DNA of 40,206 nt from contig CAYQDR010000031.1 in the NCBI GenBank assembly GCA_964416315.1, positions 1 to 40,206 on the forward strand, read 5' to 3'. A program made the position numbers and the translations under genes. Origin of the DNA: CAYQDR01 sp964416315. Its GTDB lineage: Bacteria; Methylomirabilota; Methylomirabilia; Rokubacteriales; DASRDR01. A model generated the notes under the pieces. The model worked only from the letters and a program-made list of their open reading frames with translations, did no database searches and was not told the DNA's origin. Below are positions 16,303 through 23,735 of this stretch, in pieces. The first letter of the stretch is position 1; every line of letters starts with the position of its first letter.

Positions 16303-17297
16303 GGGTCCTGGGGATCGAGACCTCGTGCGACGAGACGGCGGCCGCCGTCCTCGAGGACGGCGCGCTCCGCTCCAACGTCGTCCTGTCCCAGGACGCCGTC
16401 CACCGGAGCTACGGCGGCGTCGTCCCCGAGCTCGCCTCGCGGCGGCATCTCGAGGTGGTCCTCCCGGTGGTCGCGAACGCGCTCGCGGATGCCGGCGTCA
16501 CGCTGCCGGAGCTCGACGGCATCGCCGTGACCTGCGGGCCGGGGCTCGTCGGCTCGCTCCTCGTGGGCCTGTCGGTCGCCAAGGGCTTCGCCTACGCCCA
16601 CGGGCTGCCCTTCGTCGGGGTGAACCACCTGGAAGGGCACATCTTCGCCGGCTTCCTCGCCGACCCGGGGCTCAGCCACCCGTTCCTCGCCCTGGTCGTC
16701 TCGGGGGGGCATACGGCGCTCTACGCGTGCCCGGCGCCGCTCAGCTACCGGCTGATCGGTCAGACGCGGGACGACGCCGCGGGGGAAGCTTTCGACAAGG
16801 TGGCGAAGCTCCTCGGCCTCGGGTACCCGGGCGGGCCGGCCGTCGAGCGGGTGGCGCGCGAGGGCGACCCCAAGGCGATCCCGTTCCCCGTGGCGCAGAT
16901 CACCGACGGGGCGCCCGACTTCTCGTTCTCCGGCCTCAAGACGGCCGTGAGCCTCTACGTCCGCCGGCAGGGGCCCCTCACGGCCGCGCAGACGGCCGAC
17001 GTCTGCGCGTCGTTCCAGGGGACGGTCGTGAAGATGCTCGTGCGGAAGACGCTCCGGGCCGCCGTGCGCCACGGGATTCGCCGGATCCTGCTGACCGGCG
17101 GCGTCGCCGCAAACCAGGCGCTCCGCGCCGCGCTCGAGGCCGAGTGCGCGGAGCGCGGGTACGCCTGGAGCGCGCCCCCGCCGGTCCTCTGCACGGACAA
17201 CGCGGCGATGATCGCGGCCGCCGGCGCGGCGCGGCTCGCGCGCGGGGAGCGGGCCGACCTCGCGCTGAACGCGCGGGCGACGCTGCCGCTCGCCTGA
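16299..17297 (+). CDS. tsaD: tRNA N6-threonylcarbamoyltransferase subunit TsaD
   Basis: TsaD transfers threonylcarbamoyl to A37 of ANN-decoding tRNAs, with TsaB and TsaE; TsaC supplies the precursor. The ATG overlaps the previous stop by 4 bases (ATGA) and the protein opens with the family's MRVLGIETSCDET. In 332 residues the metal-binding His110 and His114 (NHLEGH), VSGGHT, DDAAGEAFDKVAKLLGLGYPGG, FSFSGLKTA, TGGVAAN and the final metal-binding CTDNAAMIA are all present. The reading frame runs further upstream but that part lies in the previous gene. Confidence 0.97.
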   Translation: MRVLGIETSCDETAAAVLEDGALRSNVVLSQDAVHRSYGGVVPELASRRHLEVVLPVVANALADAGVTLPELDGIAVTCGPGLVGSLLVGLSVAKGFAYAHGLPFVGVNHLEGHIFAGFLADPGLSHPFLALVVSGGHTALYACPAPLSYRLIGQTRDDAAGEAFDKVAKLLGLGYPGGPAVERVAREGDPKAIPFPVAQITDGAPDFSFSGLKTAVSLYVRRQGPLTAAQTADVCASFQGTVVKMLVRKTLRAAVRHGIRRILLTGGVAANQALRAALEAECAERGYAWSAPPPVLCTDNAAMIAAAGAARLARGERADLALNARATLPLA

Positions 17298-17302
17298 CTG
17301 CC

Positions 17303-18418
17303 GTGGCCGCCGGGCTGCCGCCCTCGCCCCCGGACTTCCGCGCGCTCCTCGCGAGCCTGCCGGACGCCGTGATCGGGGTGCGTCCCGACCTCACGGTCGT
17401 CCTCTGGAACGCGGCCGCCGAGGCCCTGGTCGGGCGCGCGGCGACGCGGGTCGTGGGACGCGGAATCGGCGAGGTCTTCGGGGGAGAGGCCCGGCTGGTC
17501 CGCCACCTCGCGGAGACCGTGCGCCTGGAGGAGGGCCGGGCGGAGGCCGACTCGGTGATCGAGGCGGCGGACGGGCGCGCGGTGCCGGTGAGCCTCCTGA
17601 CGGCGCCGATCCACGGGCCGCAGGGCGCGCTGCGGGGCGCGGTCGCGGTCCTCCGCGACCTCTCCCGGATCCGCGCGCTCGAGGCCGAGGTCCGGCGCGG
17701 CGAGCGCCTGGCCGCCCTCGGGCAGATGGCCCTGGCGCTCGCGCACGAGATCCGCAACCCGCTCGGCGCGATCCGCGGCGTCGCCCAGCTCCTCGGCGCG
17801 GAGCTCGGCGCGGGCCCCTACCGCGAGCACCTGGACGTCATGCTCGGCGAGATCGACCGCGTGAACCAGGTCATGGAGGCGCTCCTCGACCTCGGGCGAC
17901 CGATGCGGTTCAGCTTCGGCGCGGTCAACCTCCACGCGCTGCTCGAGCGCGCCTGCCTCCTCGCGGAGCCCCGGGCGCGCGAGCAGGGTGTGCAGATCGT
18001 CCGCCGCTACGACCCGAGCCTCCCCGCCCTGTGGGCCGACGCAGACCGGCTGATGCAGGTGTTCCAGAATCTCCTCCAGAACGCGATCGAGGCGATGCCG
18101 GGCGGCGGGCGGCTGACGCTGGCGACGCGGCTGTCGCTCGATCCCCTCTACGCCAAGGTGGACCTCGGCGGGGGGCCACGCCCGCTGGTCGAGGTGCTGG
18201 TCCAGGACGAGGGGGAGGGGATTCCGGAGGCCCTCCGCGAGCGGGTCTTCGACCCGTTCGTCACGACCAAGCCACGGGGCCTCGGGCTCGGCCTCGCCCT
18301 CGCGCACCGGATCGTCGAGGAGCACCGCGGCGCGATCCGCGTGACCTCCAGCCCGGGGAAGGGGACGACGTTCGCCTGCTACCTGCCCACGGCGCCGCCG
18401 GGAAGCACGCCCCCGTGA
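17303..18418 (+). CDS. PAS-domain sensor histidine kinase, NtrB-like
   Basis: This 371-residue kinase has no membrane helix and appears cytoplasmic, like NtrB (GlnL). A PAS domain spans about residues 12-120 (LPDAVIGVRPDLTVVLWNAAAE). The dimerisation and phosphoacceptor segment ALAHEIRNPLGAIRG places the phosphorylated His at 148. The ATPase domain has the N-box QNLLQNAIEAMPGGG, G1 DEGEGIPEALRERVFDPF and the G2-type GLGLGLALAHRI. The GTG start lies 5 bases after tsaD; the longer upstream frame lies inside tsaD. Its stop overlaps the response regulator start by 4 bases, so they form a pair. The signal sensed is unknown; NtrB-like is a family-level statement. Confidence 0.92.
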   Translation: MAAGLPPSPPDFRALLASLPDAVIGVRPDLTVVLWNAAAEALVGRAATRVVGRGIGEVFGGEARLVRHLAETVRLEEGRAEADSVIEAADGRAVPVSLLTAPIHGPQGALRGAVAVLRDLSRIRALEAEVRRGERLAALGQMALALAHEIRNPLGAIRGVAQLLGAELGAGPYREHLDVMLGEIDRVNQVMEALLDLGRPMRFSFGAVNLHALLERACLLAEPRAREQGVQIVRRYDPSLPALWADADRLMQVFQNLLQNAIEAMPGGGRLTLATRLSLDPLYAKVDLGGGPRPLVEVLVQDEGEGIPEALRERVFDPFVTTKPRGLGLGLALAHRIVEEHRGAIRVTSSPGKGTTFACYLPTAPPGSTPP

Positions 18419-19875
18419 GCGGGCCCGAGACCCTGCACGCCATCTCCGCGCGCATCCTCGTCGCCGACGACGAGCCCTCCATCCGCTGGCTCCTCGAGCG
18501 GCTCCTCGGGCAGGCCGGGCACCGCGTGACGGTCGTCGAGGACGGGGCGCAGGCCCTCGCCGCCACGGCGGCGGAGCCGTTCGACCTCGCGTTCCTCGAC
18601 ATCCGGATGCCGGGGCTCGACGGCCTCGAGGCGCTCTCGCGGCTCCGGGCCGCGGCGCCGGAGACGGCCGTCATCGTCATGACCGCCCACGGGAGCGTCC
18701 GCAGCGCGGTGGAAGCGATGCAGCGGGGCGCCTACGACTACCTCGCCAAGCCGTTCGACAACGACGAGGTGCTCCTGCTCGTCGAGCGCGCGCTCGCGGC
18801 GAAGGCGCTCGCCCGGGAGGTCGTCGAGCTGCGCACCGGCATCCAGGAGGTCTGGGAGTTCGGGGCCCTCGTCGGGAAGTCGCCGAAGATGCAGGAGGTC
18901 TACAAGACGATCGGCCGGATCGCGGGAACCGACGTCACGGTGCTCCTGGCGGGCGAATCGGGGACGGGCAAGGAGGTCGTCGCGCGCGCCATCCACCACT
19001 ACAGCCGCCGGGCCGGCAAGCCCTTCGTCGCTGTCTCGTGCGCCGCCATCCCGGCGACCCTCCTCGAGGCCGAGCTGTTCGGCCACGAGCGCGGCGCCTT
19101 CACCGACGCCCACCAGCGGCGCCTCGGGAAGTTCGAGGTCGCCCACGGCGGCACGGTGTACCTCGACGAGGTCGGGGACCTGGGGCCGGAGCTCCAGCCG
19201 AAGCTCCTGCGGGTCCTCCAGGAGCGGGAGTTCGAGCGCGTGGGCGGCGTCGAGCCGATCCGCGTGGACGTGCGGGTCGTCGCCGCGACGAACCGGGACC
19301 TCGAGGCGCTGATCCGCGAGGGGCGTTTCCGGGAAGACCTCTACTACCGGCTGAACGTGGTCACGCTCACGCTGCCGCCCCTCCGGGAGCGGCGCGAGGA
19401 CATCCCGTTCCTCGTGGACCACTTCCTGGCGAAGTACGCGGCCACGCTCGGCGAGCGGGCCCTGTCCGCGGAGGCGCTCGACCGCCTCTTCGGCTCCCAG
19501 TGGCCGGGCAACGTGCGGGAGCTCGAGAACGTGATCCAGCACGCGATCGTGATGGCGACGGGCGGCGTGATCCTGCCCGAGCACCTGCCGATCACGCCCG
19601 GCGGACCGACGCCGCCGGTCCGGGCCGGGACGCTCGAGGAGCTGGTCCAGCAGAAGCTCGCCGAGTGCGTGCGGGGGCTGGGGAGCCGGGAGTCGGCGAA
19701 CCTCTACGAGCTGATGCTGAGCCTGGTCGAGCGCCCGCTCCTCGAGGCGGTGCTCCGGGAGACCGGCGGCAACCAGCTCCGCGCCGCGGCCCTCCTCGGG
19801 ATCAACCGGAACACGCTGCGGAAGAAGCTCCGCGCCCTCAGGATCCGCGCGGAGGGGGGCGATTCCCGACCGTAG
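18415..19875 (+). CDS. NtrC-family sigma-54-dependent response regulator
   Basis: The 486-residue activator has a receiver domain with phosphoacceptor Asp62 (LAFLDIRMPG) and Lys112. The AAA+ domain has Walker A GESGTGKE (180-187), the sigma-54 contact loop GAFTDA (227-232) and Walker B GGTVYLDEVGD (245-255). A C-terminal Fis-type helix-turn-helix reads NQLRAAALLGINRNTLRKKL. On phosphorylation it would remodel sigma-54 RNA polymerase at -24/-12 promoters. The GTG start overlaps the kinase stop. The loop has Asp where GAFTGA has its second Gly, a variant also met in this family. The only good -24/-12 promoter I found in the window is upstream of glmS. Confidence 0.95.
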   Translation: MSGPETLHAISARILVADDEPSIRWLLERLLGQAGHRVTVVEDGAQALAATAAEPFDLAFLDIRMPGLDGLEALSRLRAAAPETAVIVMTAHGSVRSAVEAMQRGAYDYLAKPFDNDEVLLLVERALAAKALAREVVELRTGIQEVWEFGALVGKSPKMQEVYKTIGRIAGTDVTVLLAGESGTGKEVVARAIHHYSRRAGKPFVAVSCAAIPATLLEAELFGHERGAFTDAHQRRLGKFEVAHGGTVYLDEVGDLGPELQPKLLRVLQEREFERVGGVEPIRVDVRVVAATNRDLEALIREGRFREDLYYRLNVVTLTLPPLRERREDIPFLVDHFLAKYAATLGERALSAEALDRLFGSQWPGNVRELENVIQHAIVMATGGVILPEHLPITPGGPTPPVRAGTLEELVQQKLAECVRGLGSRESANLYELMLSLVERPLLEAVLRETGGNQLRAAALLGINRNTLRKKLRALRIRAEGGDSRP

Positions 19876-19876
19876 C

Positions 19877-20069
19877 CGTCGCGGCGCGCCGAAGGCCGCG
19901 CCGGTCGTCCACGTGGGGACCTGCGGGTGGAGCGGGAGCCACGCCGCGTGCTTCGCGCGCTTCGGCGTGGTGGAGCTGCAGGCGCCGTTCTACGACCTCC
20001 AACAACCAGGCGATGGTGGCCGACGCGCGGCGCTTCCGGGCGCGGGTTTTGGCCGGCCGGTCGCCTTGA
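19877..20069 (+). pseudogene. DUF72 family remnant with large internal deletion
   Basis: Immediately after the regulator stop, one frame encodes an N-terminal DUF72-like stretch: VHVGTCGWSG, then FARFGVVELQAPFYDL (to about 19997). At that point coding sense switches to another frame that reads NNQAMVADARRFRARVLAG and stops at 20067-20069, resembling the usual DUF72 C-terminus (FNN..M..DA.RF). The middle, roughly 180-200 codons in a normal family member, is absent, and the two pieces are out of frame. No function is expected. A misassembly in place of a real deletion cannot be excluded. Confidence 0.65.
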
Positions 20070-20094
20070 CACCCCCGGGGCCTTCCGCTAGGGT
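20066..20094 (+). promoter_or_regulatory. Sigma-70-type promoter for nuoL-nuoM-nuoN
   Basis: A perfect -35 TTGACA (20066-20071) is followed after 17 bases by TAGGGT (20089-20094), a weak -10 that keeps the first two and last bases of TATAAT. Transcription would start near 20101, about 65 bases before the nuoL ATG. The -35 box overlaps the stop codon of the DUF72 remnant. Confidence 0.6.
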
Positions 20095-20110
20095 AGGGGG
20101 GCGCGTCCGC

Positions 20111-20134
20111 CGGCCCGGGTGAGAGCCCGGGCCG
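20111..20134 (+). other. Stem-loop in the nuoL leader
   Basis: A perfect 9 bp inverted repeat (cggcccggg, 20111-20119, with cccgggccg, 20126-20134) and a 6-base loop lies inside the predicted nuoL 5' leader. No T-run follows, so attenuation by intrinsic termination is unlikely. It may affect message stability or translation. Confidence 0.5.
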
Positions 20135-20165
20135 CTTTGCGTGGCACCGCGACACCCGCACACCC

Positions 20166-22037
20166 ATGATCCACTTCGTCTGGCCGATTCCCGCCCTCCC
20201 CCTCCTGGGCTTTCTGGTCACCCTCTTCTTCGGCCGCCGCCTCGGCCACCGGGCCCACTGGGTCGCGGTGCCCTCCGTCGGCCTCGCGTTCGTCGTCGCG
20301 CTCGCGGCGTTCTGGCGGGTGTGGGGCGGGGGCGAGACGTTCGTCGGGCCGCTCTTCGACTGGATCGTGGCGGGGACGTTCCGGGCGCCGGTCACAGTTC
20401 AACTCGATCCGCTCTCGGCGACGATGCTGCTCCTCGTCACCGGCGTCGGGTTCCTCATCCACGTCTACTCGATCGGCTACATGCACGCGGACCCCGACGC
20501 CCCGCGCTTCTTCTGTTACCTGAACCTCTTCGTCTTCTCGATGGTGATGCTCGTCCTCGCGGGGAACTTCCTCCTCCTCTACGTCTTCTGGGAGGCGGTG
20601 GGGCTCTGCTCCTACCTCCTGATCGGCTTCTGGTACACGCGGGACTCCGCGGCGAACGCCGGGAAGAAGGCCTTCATCGTCAACCGCGTCGGAGACTTCG
20701 GCTTCGGCCTCGGGGTGATGTGGATCTGGACGGCGCTCGGAACGCTCGAGTTCGCGGAGGTCTTCGCGAAGGCGCCGACCCTCCCCGTGGCGACCGCGAC
20801 CTGGATCAGTCTCCTCCTCTTCGCGGGCGCCTGCGGGAAGTCGGCCCAGCTCCCCCTCCACACGTGGCTCCCGGACGCGATGGAGGGGCCGACGCCCGTC
20901 TCGGCGCTGATCCACGCGGCGACGATGGTCACGGCCGGCGTCTACATGGTCGCGCGGGCCCACGCGCTCTTCGAGCGGTCGGGGGTCGCCCTCGACGTGG
21001 TCGCGTGGGTCGGCGTCCTCACCGCCGTCTTCGCCGCCTCGATCGGCCTCGCCCAGACCGACATCAAGCGCATCCTCGCCTACTCGACCGTCAGCCAGCT
21101 CGGCTACATGTTCGTCGGCGTCGGGGTGGGGGCGTACGCGGCCGGGATCTACCACCTCCTGACGCACGGGTTCTTCAAGGCGCTCCTGTTCCTCGGGGCG
21201 GGGTCGGTGATCCACGCGCTCTCCGGCGAGCAGGACCTCCGGAAGATGGGCGGCCTCTGGCGGCGGCTCCCGCAGACGCGGGACACGATGATCGTGGCGA
21301 CGGTCGCGATCTCGGGGCTCCCGCCGTTCTCGGGGTTCTTCTCGAAGGACGAGATCCTGGCGGGCGCCTGGTTCGCGCACCGCTACGCGATCTTCGCGCT
21401 CGGGCTCCTCGGCTCCGCGCTGACCGCGTTCTACATGTGGCGCCTCGTCTTCCTCACCTTCTTCGGCGCCTCGCGCGTGGACCACGCGGTCGCCCACCAC
21501 GTTCACGAGTCACCGCCGGTGATGACGGTGCCGCTCTGGGCCCTGGCGGTCCTCGCGGCCGTCGGGGGCGTGTGGGGGCTCCCGCTCGCCACGGGGACCC
21601 CGATCGGCCACTTCCTCGAGCCGGTCCTGGGCGGCGGCGAGGCGCACCACGGGCCCGCGTGGGGGCTCATGGCGGCCTCGGTCGCGGCGGCGGCGGCGGG
21701 GCTCCTCGTGGCGTGGCGGATGTACCCGGGCGGCGCGGCGGACGTGGCGAGGGTGGGCCAGCCGCAGCATGCCGTGCACCGGGTGCTGCTCCACAAGTAC
21801 TACGTGGACGAGCTCTACGACTGGGCCTTCGTCCGGCCGACGGTCCGGGTGAGCGAGTGGTGCGCCCAGGCCTTCGACCTCGGGGTGATCGACGGGGCGG
21901 TCAATGGCATCGCGGCCCTGGTCGACCGCGCGGCCGCGGCGCTGCGGCGCTCCCAGACGGGCTTCGTCGCGAACTACGCGCTGTCGATGCTGATCGGTGT
22001 CGTGGCGCTGCTGGGGCTCTTGCTGTGGCCGCGGTGA
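20166..22037 (+). CDS. nuoL: NADH-quinone oxidoreductase subunit L
   Basis: NuoL is the distal antiporter-like proton-pumping subunit of respiratory complex I. At 623 residues it has the expected length and about 16 membrane helices. Recognisable segments are FYVFWE-type LLYVFWEAVGLCSYLLIGFW with the key Glu, KAFIVNRVGDFGFGLG, the second Lys region SAQLPLHTWLPDAMEGPTP, ALIHAATMVTAGVYM and STVSQLGYMFVGVG, then THGFFKALLFLGAGS. A long C-terminal part contains the lateral helix. It is preceded by its own promoter, with no other nuo genes upstream, and followed by nuoM after a 187-base spacer containing a repeat. Confidence 0.96.
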   Translation: MIHFVWPIPALPLLGFLVTLFFGRRLGHRAHWVAVPSVGLAFVVALAAFWRVWGGGETFVGPLFDWIVAGTFRAPVTVQLDPLSATMLLLVTGVGFLIHVYSIGYMHADPDAPRFFCYLNLFVFSMVMLVLAGNFLLLYVFWEAVGLCSYLLIGFWYTRDSAANAGKKAFIVNRVGDFGFGLGVMWIWTALGTLEFAEVFAKAPTLPVATATWISLLLFAGACGKSAQLPLHTWLPDAMEGPTPVSALIHAATMVTAGVYMVARAHALFERSGVALDVVAWVGVLTAVFAASIGLAQTDIKRILAYSTVSQLGYMFVGVGVGAYAAGIYHLLTHGFFKALLFLGAGSVIHALSGEQDLRKMGGLWRRLPQTRDTMIVATVAISGLPPFSGFFSKDEILAGAWFAHRYAIFALGLLGSALTAFYMWRLVFLTFFGASRVDHAVAHHVHESPPVMTVPLWALAVLAAVGGVWGLPLATGTPIGHFLEPVLGGGEAHHGPAWGLMAASVAAAAAGLLVAWRMYPGGAADVARVGQPQHAVHRVLLHKYYVDELYDWAFVRPTVRVSEWCAQAFDLGVIDGAVNGIAALVDRAAAALRRSQTGFVANYALSMLIGVVALLGLLLWPR

Positions 22038-22056
22038 GCCCGCCTCATCAGCCGCC

Positions 22057-22165
22057 GGGGGTCCTGTCGCCGGGCTTGCCCCGCGCGCCCGGGCTCCGGG
22101 CCCCTTTCTCACGCGCCTCCCGCAATTCTGCCGAATTGCGTGAGGGTCGCCGTGAGGGGACCCCC
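22057..22165. repeat. Palindromic intergenic repeat, family 1, copy B
   Basis: This element lies in the nuoL-nuoM spacer. It is bounded by gggggtcc (22057-22064) and its reverse complement ggaccccc (22158-22165). It shares the opening gggtcctg-cgccggg and a central palindrome with copy A at 10961-11061. Here the stem is cgcaattc/gaattgcg (22121-22128 with 22133-22140), where copy A has cgcaagtc/gacttgcg, so one base pair differs on both sides at once. An outer ctcacg (22108-22113) can pair with cgtgag at 22139 or 22151. Confidence 0.65.
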
Positions 22166-22224
22166 ATCCGCCCGGGACCCCGCGGGGCGCGCCCGGCGCC
22201 ACCCCCGGCGGCTGAGCTGCGCAG

Positions 22225-23733
22225 ATGCTCCTGACGGCGGTCATCTTCCTGCCGACCGTCGGGGCGCTGGCGCTCTTGGTCCTCGACCGCCGCGACGAGG
22301 CGCGGCTCCGGCATGTCGCGCTCTGGGTCTCGGTGGTGACGTTCGGCCTCTCGCTCCTCCTGTGGCTCGGGTTCGACCCGACGCGGGCGGGGATGCAGTT
22401 CGAGGAGCGGCGCCCCTGGATCCCGGAGCTCGGGATCGGCTACCACCTCGGGGTGGACGGCATCAGCCTCCTCCTCGTCCTCCTCACGACCTTCCTCGCG
22501 CCCCTCTGCCTCCTCTCCGCCTGGACGCAGATCACGACGCGCGTGAAGGAGTTCGAGATTGCGATGCTCCTCCTCGAGACGGCGATGGTCGGGGTGTTCT
22601 GCGCCCTCGACCTGTTCCTCTTCTTCGTCTTCTGGGAGGCGATGCTCGTCCCGATGTACGTGATCATCGGGGTCTGGGGCGGGCCGCGCCGGATCTACGC
22701 GGCGGTGAAGTTCATCCTCTACACGATGGCGGGCTCGGCCCTGATGCTCCTCGCGATCCTGGCCCTCTACTACCTCCAGGGGAGCACGACCGGCGTCTAC
22801 ACCTTCGACTACGGGCCGATCGCGCGGATGATCCTCGAGCCGGCGCTCCAGTGGCCGCTCTTCCTCGCGTTCGCGCTGGCCTTCGCGATCAAGGTGCCGA
22901 TGTTCCCGTTCCACACCTGGCTCCCCGATGCCCACGTCGAGGCGCCGACGGCGGGGAGCGTGATCCTGGCCGGGGTGCTCCTGAAGATGGGGACCTACGG
23001 CTTCCTCCGGTTCTGCCTGCCGCTGTTCCCGCACGCCTCGGCGGTGTTCGCCCCCGCGATCTTCGTCCTGGCGATCATCGGGATCCTCTACGGCGCCTGG
23101 GTCTCGATGGTCCAGCCGGATCTGAAGAAGCTCGTCGCGTACTCCTCGGTGAGCCACCTCGGCTTCGTCATGCTCGGGCTCTTCGCCCTGAACGCCCAGG
23201 GCGTGGAGGGCGGGATCCTCCAGATGGTCAACCACGGGCTCTCGACCGGCGCGCTCTTCCTGCTGGTCGGGATGATCTACGAGCGGCGGCACTCGCGGCT
23301 CATCGCCGACTTCGGCGGGCTGTGGGGGGTCACGCCGGTCTTCTCCGCGGTCTTCATGGTCGTGACGCTCTCGTCGATCGGGCTCCCCGGCCTCAACGGC
23401 TTCGTCGGCGAGTTCCTGATCCTGGTCGGGGCCTTCCAGGTGAGCCGGCCGTTCGCCGTGCTCGCGACGGCCGGCATCATCTTCGCCGCCGTCTACATGC
23501 TCTGGATGTACCAGCGTGTCGTCTTCGGCGACGTCCGCCACGAGGAGGTCCGCCACCTCCCCGACCTGAACGCCCGGGAGCTCGCGACGCTCGTGCCGAT
23601 CCTGCTCCTGATCGTCTGGATCGGCGTGTACCCCAAGCCCTTCATCGGCGTCACCGAGGCGAGCGTGGCCGAGCTGATCGGCTTCGTGAAGGCCAAGGCG
23701 GGCCCGACGGCCGGGGCCTGGTGGCTCTACTGA
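22225..23733 (+). CDS. nuoM: NADH-quinone oxidoreductase subunit M
   Basis: NuoM is the second antiporter-like pump of complex I. The 502-residue protein has about 14 membrane helices. Typical segments are the quinol-oxidoreductase-like start YHLGVDGISLLLVLLTT, LFFVFWEAMLVPMYVIIGVWG with the key Glu, YTMAGSALML, KVPMFPFHTWLPDAHVEAPT with the pump Lys, VAYSSVSHLGFVMLG and LNGFVGEFLIL. A strong ribosome binding site is not obvious. The stop is 2 bases before nuoN. Confidence 0.96.
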   Translation: MLLTAVIFLPTVGALALLVLDRRDEARLRHVALWVSVVTFGLSLLLWLGFDPTRAGMQFEERRPWIPELGIGYHLGVDGISLLLVLLTTFLAPLCLLSAWTQITTRVKEFEIAMLLLETAMVGVFCALDLFLFFVFWEAMLVPMYVIIGVWGGPRRIYAAVKFILYTMAGSALMLLAILALYYLQGSTTGVYTFDYGPIARMILEPALQWPLFLAFALAFAIKVPMFPFHTWLPDAHVEAPTAGSVILAGVLLKMGTYGFLRFCLPLFPHASAVFAPAIFVLAIIGILYGAWVSMVQPDLKKLVAYSSVSHLGFVMLGLFALNAQGVEGGILQMVNHGLSTGALFLLVGMIYERRHSRLIADFGGLWGVTPVFSAVFMVVTLSSIGLPGLNGFVGEFLILVGAFQVSRPFAVLATAGIIFAAVYMLWMYQRVVFGDVRHEEVRHLPDLNARELATLVPILLLIVWIGVYPKPFIGVTEASVAELIGFVKAKAGPTAGAWWLY

Positions 23734-23735
23734 CG

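Noticed and set aside
18415..19875. GAFTDA in place of GAFTGA as evidence of a non-functional activator.
   Set aside because: As I recall, Asp at this place occurs in other members of the family, and every other AAA+ motif is intact.
20140..20158. TGGCACC in the nuoL leader as a second sigma-54 promoter.
   Set aside because: No GC occurs at the -12 position, and a good TTGACA promoter already precedes it.
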